Source: Mycobacterium sp. 852013-50091_SCH5140682
GTDB lineage: Bacteria > Actinomycetota > Actinomycetes > Mycobacteriales > Mycobacteriaceae
NCBI RefSeq assembly: GCF_001665685.1
Contig: NZ_LZTB01000014.1
Span: 1-64,000 of the forward strand
DNA length: 64,000 nt
Direction: 5' to 3'
The notes beneath the pieces were generated by a model. The model made no database searches. It worked only from the letters and a program-made list of their open reading frames with translations, and was not told the DNA's origin. Positions 1 through 6,626 of this stretch are shown here, in pieces; the stretch's first letter is position 1, and each line of letters begins with the position of its first letter. The position numbers were made by a program, and so were the translations under genes.

Positions 1-78
1 TACGGACGCACCGACGCCGAACCCACCGCACGCTTCCACACCCTCTGGAGCGGTGACCGCACCGAAATCCAGGCCTAG
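1..78 (+). CDS. C-terminal end of an unidentified protein (partial)
   Basis: The first 25 codons of the window read open in frame 1 and end at TAG 76-78. The tail is hydrophilic and ends WSGDRTEIQA. The rest of the gene lies upstream of the window, and the fragment is too short to assign a family. It converges on the amine oxidase gene that follows, and the space between is filled with hairpins. I am fairly sure it is coding only because the frame is open to the edge and no other gene explains these bases. Confidence 0.45.
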   Translation, partial: YGRTDAEPTARFHTLWSGDRTEIQA

Positions 79-123
79 AGACCGGGCCGCTGGCAATGTG
101 ACACGCCAGGTGGGGGGCCCAAA

Positions 124-189
124 GACAGCGGAACTCCCAGCGGATGAACTGTCCTGCACGACACCATCTCAGCTGGGGGTTCCGCTGTC
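124..189. repeat. Long inverted repeat (hairpin 1) between convergent genes
   Basis: Arms 124-141 and 172-189 are complementary over 18 bp with one G-T type mismatch, around a 30-base loop. It sits 46 bp past the stop of the upstream gene and is followed by a short CTTTTG. It may act as the plus-strand terminator, although the loop is long for that. Confidence 0.55.
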
Positions 190-309
190 GGCTTTTGTAT
201 GGCGACCGAAAATCGGTGGCCACGACGTCCTCTCATGAGAACGAATTGTGCTGCCGCGGGCCGGAACTCGTCGGCGCCGCGGATCGACCTACCCAATACA
301 CACGGACCA

Positions 310-351
310 AATCGGCCTTGCTGCACTGTTATTCGTGCGGCAAGGCCGATT
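310..351. repeat. Inverted repeat (hairpin 2)
   Basis: A 17-bp stem (310-326 with 335-351, one wobble mismatch) closes on an 8-base loop. There is no T-run on either side. In mycobacteria a strong stem without a U-tract can still terminate, so a bidirectional terminator is possible. Confidence 0.55.
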
Positions 352-400
352 CGGCGAACGCTCAGGATGCCCAAGTCCAGACTGGCTTGAGCGCCGTCCC

Positions 401-437
401 CGCCCCAGCACTGCCCGTCCTGGACTGTGCTGGGGCG
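401..437 (-). terminator. Probable terminator of the amine oxidase gene
   Basis: An 11-bp perfect stem (401-411 with 427-437) around a 15-base loop begins 11 bases past the minus-strand stop codon at 448. There is no clear U-tract. Position and stem strength are the only evidence. Confidence 0.5.
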
Positions 438-447
438 ACGATCGGAA

Positions 448-1647
448 TCAGCGCATCTGCCCTGCGCCGATGTACGGGAACGGGCTCTTCAGCAGCTTGC
501 CTTCGGCGAACCGGGACAGGCGGAAGTCCTCGGCCGGGATATCGGCGTCGGAGCTCGTGCCGTCCACGACCAGGTCGGCGATGAGCTTGCCGACCGCGGG
601 GGCAATCTTGAATCCGTGACCGGAGAAGCCCGCAGCGACGATCAGGCCGTCGACGTCGGTCTTCGAGATCGCGGGGTTGAAGTCCGGGGTCACGTCGTAG
701 CAACCGGCGTAGGTCGATGCGATCGACGGGTTCTCCAGGCCGGGGAAGCGGGTGCCGATCTTGTCGACCGTGAGGTCGATGAAGTCGTCGTCGGCGCGGT
801 TGAGGTAGTTGTCGGGGTCAGCCGGCTCGAGAACGTCGAGCGCGGAGTTACCGAACAGGATCTGGCCGTCGGAGCCTTCCGGACGCACGTACTGCAGCGA
901 CACCAGGTCGGAGAACACGGGAACCTTGCCGAGGTCCTGGCCCGGATCGAGGAGCACGATCTGCTCGCGGTGCACGGTGATGGGCAGTTCGATGCCGTGC
1001 TGAGCCAGCAGCGCGACCGACCAGGGGCCGGCGGCCAGGACGACCGTGTTGGCGGAGACGACGCTGCCGTCGGTCAGGCGCACGCCCGTAGCCTTGCCGT
1101 TCTCGACGATGATCTCGCTGACCGTGGTGCTCTGGCGCAGGCGGACGCCCTTGCGGCGAGCGGCAGCGGCGAAGCCCTGCGCGGTCTGGTAGGCGTCACC
1201 GTATCCACCACGCTCTTCCCATGCGAACGCGGCGAACGGCTCCAGGTCGGCAACCGGCCACAGCTTGGCGACCTCGGACTTGTCGATGTCCTCGGTGCGC
1301 ACGCCGACGGCGCGCTGCGCGGCCATGGAGTCCTTGATGGCCTGGACGTTCTGCTCACCCACGCCAACCACGTAGCCGGTCTGGTGGAAGCCCACATCCT
1401 CACCGAGGATCTCCTCGGCGTTCTCGAAGAGTTCGAGGCTGCGGGTCGCCATGGCGGCCAGCGAGCTGACGCCGTAGTGGCAGCGCACGACGCCGGAGGA
1501 CTTCCCCGTGCCGCCCGAGCCGACGGTGTCGCGCTCCAGGATGGTGACATCGGTGATGCCGCGCTGGGCCAGCGACCAGGCTGCTGAACAGCCTTCCAAA
1601 CCGCCGCCCACGATTACGACGTCGGCCGTGGTGGGAGTTTCAGACAT
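448..1647 (-). CDS. FAD-dependent amine oxidase, sarcosine oxidase beta / MgdA type
   Basis: 399 aa, DAO family (PF01266). The N-terminus holds the Rossmann FAD motif GGGLEG (residues 14-19) with the ribose-binding Glu at E38. The C-terminus holds the family block GFSGHGFK with DFNPAI before it. Relatives oxidise N-methyl amino acids (sarcosine, N-methylglutamate) to the amine plus formaldehyde. The ATG at 1647 is preceded by AGAAAG. The nearby mgsABC-gmaS genes make N-methylglutamate dehydrogenase activity an attractive role, but the other three subunits of the known tetrameric MgdABCD/SoxBDAG enzymes are absent, so it would have to act as a single-chain enzyme. Sarcosine, glycine or dimethylglycine oxidase are alternatives. 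The family is certain; the substrate is inference. Confidence 0.82.
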   Translation of the reverse strand: MSETPTTADVVIVGGGLEGCSAAWSLAQRGITDVTILERDTVGSGGTGKSSGVVRCHYGVSSLAAMATRSLELFENAEEILGEDVGFHQTGYVVGVGEQNVQAIKDSMAAQRAVGVRTEDIDKSEVAKLWPVADLEPFAAFAWEERGGYGDAYQTAQGFAAAARRKGVRLRQSTTVSEIIVENGKATGVRLTDGSVVSANTVVLAAGPWSVALLAQHGIELPITVHREQIVLLDPGQDLGKVPVFSDLVSLQYVRPEGSDGQILFGNSALDVLEPADPDNYLNRADDDFIDLTVDKIGTRFPGLENPSIASTYAGCYDVTPDFNPAISKTDVDGLIVAAGFSGHGFKIAPAVGKLIADLVVDGTSSDADIPAEDFRLSRFAEGKLLKSPFPYIGAGQMR

Positions 1648-1724
1648 GATGATGACTTTCTGCCAGGGGTGTGTTGGGTTGGGTGCGGTCAGGGCTGCGT
1701 TGCGGACTCAACGGGTTGTGAGGG

Positions 1725-1730
1725 GTTATA
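1725..1730 (-). promoter_or_regulatory. Candidate -10 box for the amine oxidase gene
   Basis: On the minus strand TATAAC lies about 78 bases before the start at 1647 and fits the mycobacterial TANNNT -10 pattern. No convincing -35 is seen. Low confidence. Confidence 0.25.
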
Positions 1731-1774
1731 GTCGGCGGGCGAACACGATCGAGCACACGATCGCGCGTTGCCCT

Positions 1775-1801
1775 CCGCCAACTGACGGGGTGAGTTGGCG
1801 G
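1775..1801. promoter_or_regulatory. Perfect 9-bp inverted repeat in the amine oxidase upstream region
   Basis: CCGCCAACT (1775-1783) and AGTTGGCGG (1793-1801) are perfect complements around nine bases. It could be an operator or a 5'-UTR hairpin. Nothing in the sequence decides between them. Confidence 0.4.
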
Positions 1802-1856
1802 ACGACACTTTCCAGAAGGACACGGTGATCAACGCCATGTCGCTTCCCTTCGCGCA

Positions 1857-1935
1857 GCGGTAGTACTGTGAGTTAACAAAATCCACCGTGAGTGGATTGG
1901 AGTTAACGCTACTACTGTTTCGCGGAAATAAACAG
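1857..1935. promoter_or_regulatory. Compound operator-like region between divergent genes
   Basis: This AT-rich stretch lies between the amine oxidase (minus) and the PfkB-like gene (plus). It holds GCGGTAGTACTG (1857-1868), direct copies of GAGTTAAC (1870-1877, 1900-1907), a perfect dyad AATCCAC/GTGGATT (1880-1886/1892-1898) and a dyad CTGTTT/AAACAG (1915-1920/1930-1935). GCGGTARTACTG recurs upstream of the XRE-cupin regulator gene at 3461-3472, which suggests that regulator binds here. The rest of 1648-2219 holds nothing else I recognise. Confidence 0.5.
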
Positions 1936-2219
1936 TATCTAATGGAGGGAAATCTTCTCTCAATCTCGCTTTCTTGTGGGCCGCCCAGATTCCGCTGTCA
2001 CGCTCCCCCACCGGCCCGCAAGTTCAGATCCGCCTTCCTCCTCCCCCATCAGCCCTACTGACTCGGATTCGCGTGTGTGGCTGAGGTTTCCGACGGCATC
2101 ACGCGTCGACGCCCTACACAAACGGGTAGATCGAACCATCCGGATTGGCGTTCCGCGTCGACGCTATTGGCGCGACTCTGGATAGACGTAAGGCCCCGAC
2201 TTCTGGAGGAGGACGAATT

Positions 2220-2756
2220 ATGACCGCCACGACGGAACCCACCTCGGAAGTACACCGGCACGCCCTCGTCAGGAACGCCCCGAGGGCGAGCCGGCCTGCC
2301 ACGCTCCGCAACAACGGTGCCTGCACCGGGCGTTCGGCGGCGGCTTCCCGGGACGCCTCGATCGCCCGAATCGACGAAATGCTCTCGCGCAGAAACATCG
2401 TCAAGCTGAGCGATGACGACCTGGCCTGGCTGCGTCCCGGCGACCGACCGGCAGATGCGATCCGCTGGGTGATGTCCCGGGGCCCGGCGATCCTGATCGT
2501 CACCCATGGCGACGCCGCAGCCACGGGCTACATCAGGGGCGGATCCGTGCGCGTACGCGGGGCCGCGGTCAGTGATCCCGCGCAGTGGGCGGACGCCTTC
2601 GTGGCCGGCTTGCTACAGGCGCTGACGGCCCGCGATCTGTTGGACCGCGGGACCGACCAGAATCTGCGGTCCGTCAGCCTGGAAGACCTGCGAGGAATCC
2701 TGCACGACGCGAATCTGCATGCGGCACAGGCGATCACCTCGACCGTCGGACATTAG
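2220..2756 (+). CDS. Truncated, PfkB/ribokinase-like protein without an intact active site
   Basis: 178 aa. The ATG at 2220 is chosen because a strong GGAGGAGGA lies 7 bases before it. After about 55 residues of unrecognised Arg-rich N-terminus, the protein reads like the C-terminal third of a PfkB sugar kinase: KLSDDDLAWLRPGD, then a strand ending VTHGDAAATGYI, then DAFVAGLLQAL. In working kinases the last block is preceded by the anion-hole motif GAGD; here the aligned residues are QWAD, so the catalytic Asp may be kept but the Gly-Ala-Gly is lost. The substrate-binding half is missing. A good ribosome-binding site and a regulated-looking upstream region argue that it is expressed. Function unknown; a decayed kinase is the alternative. 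Confidence 0.6.
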   Translation: MTATTEPTSEVHRHALVRNAPRASRPATLRNNGACTGRSAAASRDASIARIDEMLSRRNIVKLSDDDLAWLRPGDRPADAIRWVMSRGPAILIVTHGDAAATGYIRGGSVRVRGAAVSDPAQWADAFVAGLLQALTARDLLDRGTDQNLRSVSLEDLRGILHDANLHAAQAITSTVGH

Positions 2757-2782
2757 GGCGCTACGCGCCGCGCCAGGGGCCG

Positions 2783-3430
2783 CTAAACGTGCGTGTCGGG
2801 GAAAGTGATCACCGACAGGAACCTGATGGGCATCTGAATCAGGTCCACGGGCCCGTGCGTGCCTTCGCCATCGATCAACAGCGAGTCGCCGGGGTGCAAC
2901 CGGTACACCGAGCGGCTGTGGCTGTAATCCATCACGCCTTCGAGCATGTAGATGAATTCGGTACCCGGGTGCTGAAACAGCGGGTAGGTGCGGCTTTTTC
3001 CGGTCAGCTCTACGTGCAGGCATTCCAGCCGCTTGTGTTCACCGCGCAGCGAGCCAAGCAGCTGGTACTCATGGCCTTCGCGCGTGCCGTCGCGCGCGAT
3101 GCGTGCGCCGGTACCGGCTTCGACGAATGCCGCGGGGCGTGCCACGTCGGAGCCGCGGAACAGTGACGTCACGGGCACATCGAGGCCCTTTGCGAGCAGC
3201 GACAGCGTCGACAAGCTGCACGAGGTCTGGGCATTTTCGATCTTGGACAGCATCGCCTTCGAGATGCCTACGTTCGCAGCCATTTCGCCGAGGGTCAGCC
3301 CCTGTTGCTGGCGCAACTGCCGAACATTCCGAGCAATGGCCGTCTCGAGTTCGAGCTCCTCGATCGACTCGTCCGGACCGCGATCCCTCGCGATGCCCGA
3401 GACGTTACGCAAAAGCGGGGCTTCGGTCAC
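2783..3430 (-). CDS. XRE-family regulator with C-terminal cupin (copy 1)
   Basis: 215 aa. Residues about 28-85 form an HTH_3 DNA-binding domain (RNVRQLRQQQGLTLGEMA through SKAMLSKIENAQTS), and the C-terminal half (about 110-215) is a cupin that probably senses a small ligand, with HPGTEFIYMLEG and HPGDSLLIDGEG. The start is GTG at 3430 with no clear Shine-Dalgarno. It sits between the amine oxidase and mgsABC-gmaS, so control of these nitrogen genes is likely. A near-identical paralogue of the same length lies at 50087-50734 beside the ammonium transporter. Candidate sites are the GCGGTARTACTG motif upstream of this gene (3461-3472) and upstream of the amine oxidase. Confidence 0.88.
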   Translation of the reverse strand: MTEAPLLRNVSGIARDRGPDESIEELELETAIARNVRQLRQQQGLTLGEMAANVGISKAMLSKIENAQTSCSLSTLSLLAKGLDVPVTSLFRGSDVARPAAFVEAGTGARIARDGTREGHEYQLLGSLRGEHKRLECLHVELTGKSRTYPLFQHPGTEFIYMLEGVMDYSHSRSVYRLHPGDSLLIDGEGTHGPVDLIQMPIRFLSVITFPDTHV

Positions 3431-3460
3431 CAGTTCACTGTAGTTTCTGCGACTATTCTC

Positions 3461-3472
3461 GCGGTAATACTG
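3461..3472. promoter_or_regulatory. GCGGTARTACTG motif upstream of XRE-cupin copy 1
   Basis: GCGGTAATACTG here matches GCGGTAGTACTG at 1857-1868 in 11 of 12 bases. It lies 31 bases before the GTG start, where an autoregulatory site would be expected. Confidence 0.4.
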
Positions 3473-3541
3473 GTACGCACGCGACTGGTCCCCTCATCGC
3501 CGACGGCACAGGTTGGGGGCAGGTAACGGATGGTGCAGCAA

Positions 3542-3620
3542 AACACAATACCCCTCCAGAACTCGCCCCACCACTCCAGTTCCGTTCAATTGTGTTCCAC
3601 CGCAGCCTGATTCATGAATC
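3542..3620. promoter_or_regulatory. Dyads in the XRE-cupin copy 1 upstream region
   Basis: AACACAAT (3542-3549) is mirrored by ATTGTGTT (3589-3596), and GATTCATGAATC (3609-3620) is a perfect 12-bp palindrome. Both lie in the 276-bp gap between the regulator start and the end of mgsC. They could be operators for the regulator gene; no consensus is known to me. Confidence 0.3.
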
Positions 3621-3650
3621 TCGACGCCGCGCGGTGCAAGCGCCGAAGGC

Positions 3651-3692
3651 GGTGATCTCACCGCCCGGGGTCAACCGGACGGTGAAATCACC
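3651..3692 (-). terminator. Terminator hairpin after mgsC
   Basis: A 13-bp stem with one mismatch (3651-3663 with 3680-3692, 16-base loop) starts 14 bases past the mgsC stop at 3707. No U-tract follows. It would end the gmaS-mgsABC transcript. Confidence 0.55.
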
Positions 3693-3706
3693 AACCCTTG
3701 CTCAAC

Positions 3707-5044
3707 TCAGTAGGCCGACGTTCCCGGGACCCACGAGGTTCCGGCGAGCGGGATGCGAGACATCGCCGCAGCCTCGACCGTCAAGGACACCATGTCCTCG
3801 GGCTCCAGGTGCTGCACGTGAGCCTTACCGCATGCGCGTGCGATGACCTGGAGTTCCAGGGTCAGCACCCGCAGGTAGTTCGCCAACCGACGACCACCCT
3901 CGATCGGGTCGAAGCGGGCGGCCAGCTCGGGATCCTGCGTGCTGATGCCCGTCGGATCCTTTCCGTCCTGGAAGTCGTCGTAGAAGCCGGCGGCACTGCC
4001 CAGCTTCTCGTACTCCTCGGCGTACCGAGGATCGTTGTCGCCCAAGGCGATCAACGCAGCGGTTCCGATGGCCACCGCATCGGCGCCCAGCGCCAGTGCC
4101 TTGGCGACGTCGGCGCCGTTACGAATACCGCCGGAGACGATCAGCTGCACCTTGCGGTGCATGCCCAGCTCCTGCAGCGCCTGCACTGCCAGCGGAATCG
4201 CTGCCAGCGTCGGGATGCCGACGTGCTCGATGAACACATCCTGGGTTGCCGCGGTACCGCCCTGCATGCCGTCGACGACGACCACATCGGCACCGGCAGC
4301 GACAGCCAGCTTCACGTCGTAGTAGGTGCGGGTGGCACCCACCTTGACGTAGATCGGCTTTTCCCAGTCGGTGATCTCACGGATTTCCGCGATCTTGATG
4401 GCCAGGTCATCCGGGCCGGTCCAGTCGGGATGCCGCGACGCCGAACGCTGGTCGATACCCTGCGGGAGGGTACGCATGCCGGCAACACGCTCGGAGATCT
4501 TCTGACCGAGGAGCATGCCGCCGCCACCCGGCTTGGCGCCCTGTCCGAGCACGACCTCGATGGCATCTGCCTTACGCAGATCATCGGGGTTCATGCCGTA
4601 GCGCGACGGGAGGTACTGGTACACCAGGTTCTTCGACTGGCCCCGCTCCTCCGGCGTCATGCCGCCGTCACCGGTCGTGGTGGAGGTGCCCACCGCGCTG
4701 GCGCCGCGGCCCAGGGCCTCCTTGGCACGTCCGGACAGCGCACCGAAGCTCATGCCTGCGATGGTGATCGGAATGTCAAGCTTCAGCGGGTATTTCGCGA
4801 ACCGGTCACCCAGCACGACGTTGGTGGCGCACTTCTCGCGGTAGCCCTCGAGCGGGTACCGAGAAACCGATGCGCCGAGGAACAGCAGATCGTCGAAGTG
4901 CGGCAACTTGCGCTTGGCGCCCCAGCCACGGATGTCGTAGATACCCGTGTCAGCGGCCCGTTGGATAGCGGCGATCGTGGTCCGGTCAAAGGTGGCGGAC
5001 TCACGCAGGCCGAGCCTGGCCCGGTCGTCGTCTGTTTGGCTCAT
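3707..5044 (-). CDS. mgsC: Glutamate-synthase-like FMN subunit, MgsC/GlxD type
   Basis: 445 aa, Glu_synthase domain (PF01645), the FMN-binding central part of GltB as a separate protein. Visible are MSFGALSGRAKEALGRGA, the glycine-rich GQGAKPGGGGMLLG, VDGMQGGTAA and the phosphate-binding LIVSGGIRNGADVAKALALG. It would transfer ammonia made by MgsA onto 2-oxoglutarate or, in the N-methylglutamate pathway, exchange methylamine with glutamate. ATG 5044 overlaps the mgsB stop by one base (TGATG), so translation is coupled. The family is clear. Whether the trio makes glutamate or N-methylglutamate cannot be read from sequence. Confidence 0.87.
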   Translation of the reverse strand: MSQTDDDRARLGLRESATFDRTTIAAIQRAADTGIYDIRGWGAKRKLPHFDDLLFLGASVSRYPLEGYREKCATNVVLGDRFAKYPLKLDIPITIAGMSFGALSGRAKEALGRGASAVGTSTTTGDGGMTPEERGQSKNLVYQYLPSRYGMNPDDLRKADAIEVVLGQGAKPGGGGMLLGQKISERVAGMRTLPQGIDQRSASRHPDWTGPDDLAIKIAEIREITDWEKPIYVKVGATRTYYDVKLAVAAGADVVVVDGMQGGTAATQDVFIEHVGIPTLAAIPLAVQALQELGMHRKVQLIVSGGIRNGADVAKALALGADAVAIGTAALIALGDNDPRYAEEYEKLGSAAGFYDDFQDGKDPTGISTQDPELAARFDPIEGGRRLANYLRVLTLELQVIARACGKAHVQHLEPEDMVSLTVEAAAMSRIPLAGTSWVPGTSAY

Positions 5045-5727
5045 CAGTATGCTCCGGCGTGATCGACGTGGAAGTGGTAGAGGTTGCGGGCAGACCCGTA
5101 CCGCGTGTAGGAGGCAGTGTCGTCATCCTCGAACCCTGCCGCCTTCAGCAACTTGGCGAGCTCCTCGTGATGCTCGGCCCGCATCTCCTTGGCGATACAG
5201 TCAGCGCCCAGTGATGCGGCGTTGCCGCGCAGGTAGATTCGCGTCTCGTAGATCGAGTCGCCAAGTGCTTCACCCGCGTCGCCGCGGATGACCAGGCGTC
5301 CGGCCTGCGCCATGAAGGCGCTCATGTGGCCGACGTTGCCGCCCACCACGATGTCGACGCCCTTCATCGAGATACCGCACCGCGCCGAGGCGTTGCCCTC
5401 GATCACGAGCAGGCCGCCGTGCGCGGTCGCACCCGCGGACTGAGAGGCGTTGCCCTTGACCCACACGGTGCCGCTCATCATGTTCTCGGCGACGCCGGTG
5501 CCGGCGTTTCCGTTGATGATGATCTCGGCCTGCTGGTTCATCCCCGCGCCGTAGTAGCCCAGGTGTCCGTCGACCGTGATCTTGACCGGTGCGTTGACAC
5601 CAACCGCGACGTTGTGCGCCCCGGCCGGGTTCTTGATGAGGAATTCACCGGACAGATCGGCTGCATGCAGGGCGGTGTTGACCTCCCGCAGCGGCGTCTT
5701 CTCCAGGTCGAATGTCAACGGCTCCAT
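5044..5727 (-). CDS. mgsB: GXGXG (GltB C-terminal domain) protein, MgsB/GlxC type
   Basis: 227 aa. It consists almost entirely of the right-handed beta-helix seen at the GltB C-terminus (GXGXG, PF01493), with repeated Gly-rich turns such as INGNAGTGVAENM, VKGNASQSAGATA, VGGNVGHMSAFM and RGDAGEALGDS. In glutamate synthase this domain is structural and links the amidotransferase and synthase domains. Here it is a stand-alone subunit. ATG 5727 lies inside the end of mgsA (13-bp overlap), and its stop overlaps the mgsC start, giving a tightly coupled operon. Confidence 0.87.
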   Translation of the reverse strand: MEPLTFDLEKTPLREVNTALHAADLSGEFLIKNPAGAHNVAVGVNAPVKITVDGHLGYYGAGMNQQAEIIINGNAGTGVAENMMSGTVWVKGNASQSAGATAHGGLLVIEGNASARCGISMKGVDIVVGGNVGHMSAFMAQAGRLVIRGDAGEALGDSIYETRIYLRGNAASLGADCIAKEMRAEHHEELAKLLKAAGFEDDDTASYTRYGSARNLYHFHVDHAGAY

Positions 5728-6611
5728 GCGTACACCACCTCGGGCTCCGGTTCCCAGATCTTTGCGTTCTCGACACCCGGCAGATGTGCCAGGGCGCGGT
5801 ACTCACTCGCCATCGCGACCCAGTCGGGGGTCTCGGCGATCACGGCAGGCTTGCACGAGATCGCGTCGCGCACAACGGCGAACGAGTCATGGTTCGACAC
5901 CAGCAGGGTGTAGAACCCGTCAAACGTCGCGCACAGTTCCTTCAGTGCGGTTTCGACGTCACGACCCTGGGCCAGCTGATGAGCCACGAAGCGGGCGCCC
6001 ACCTCGGTGTCGTTCTCGCTGTCGAAGGTCACACCTTCGCGACGCAGATCGCGGCGCACGGTGGCGTGGTTCGAGAACGAGCCGTTGTGCACCAGGCACT
6101 GACCGGTACCCACCGCGTAGGGGTGGCACCCGGCCGGGGTGACCGCAGACTCGGTGGCCATGCGGGTATGGCCCACACCCTGCCAACCCTGAGCCTTCGG
6201 CAGGCCCCATGCGTCCGCGAGGGTCCGCGGAGCGCCAACGCCCTTGAGCACGGCGAGGTCTGAGCCGAAGCCGGCGACCAGCGCGGTGGGGAGGGCCTCG
6301 CGAGCGGCGGCGAGCAGCGCGTCGGACTCGATCGACGCGGTCAACAGGTAGGTCGCATCGAGGATGCGCACGTTGACGGCGACGCCTGCCTTCTCGCTGA
6401 CGGCAGCCGCAACCTCGTCAGCCGGGGCGTCAACCTCGAGCAGCGACACGGCGCCCTGCCCGGCGGGTGTCCAGTTGGGGTCGCCGTAGACGGCCACACC
6501 CGCTGAATCCATTCCGCGGTCGGACATTTCGCACAACATCCCGGTGAGCAACTCGCCCAGCCTCGGATACAGTTCGGGGTTGCGCAGATGCAGCCCCACA
6601 ATTCCGCACAT
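5715..6611 (-). CDS. mgsA: Class II glutamine amidotransferase, MgsA/GlxB type
   Basis: 298 aa. It begins MCGIVG, so Cys2 becomes the N-terminal nucleophile. Further glutaminase motifs are GVGHTRMATESAV (substrate Arg), LVHNGSFSN (oxyanion Asn-Gly) and NDTEVGARF (Asp). It corresponds to the glutaminase domain of GltB as a separate subunit and would feed ammonia, or in the N-methylglutamate pathway handle gamma-glutamylmethylamide, to MgsBC. A good AGAAGGGAGA precedes the ATG. It lies 15 bases after the gmaS stop, in the same operon. Confidence 0.88.
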   Translation of the reverse strand: MCGIVGLHLRNPELYPRLGELLTGMLCEMSDRGMDSAGVAVYGDPNWTPAGQGAVSLLEVDAPADEVAAAVSEKAGVAVNVRILDATYLLTASIESDALLAAAREALPTALVAGFGSDLAVLKGVGAPRTLADAWGLPKAQGWQGVGHTRMATESAVTPAGCHPYAVGTGQCLVHNGSFSNHATVRRDLRREGVTFDSENDTEVGARFVAHQLAQGRDVETALKELCATFDGFYTLLVSNHDSFAVVRDAISCKPAVIAETPDWVAMASEYRALAHLPGVENAKIWEPEPEVVYAWSR

Positions 6612-6626
6612 TGTTGGTCTCCCTTC

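Noticed and set aside
427..1587. 386-codon plus-strand frame over the amine oxidase gene
   Set aside because: It is the antisense shadow of a clear flavoprotein gene; the translation is Val/Asp/Arg-rich with no domain.
3698..5062. 454-codon plus-strand frame opposite mgsC
   Set aside because: Antisense shadow caused by third-position GC bias; no ribosome site and no recognisable domain.
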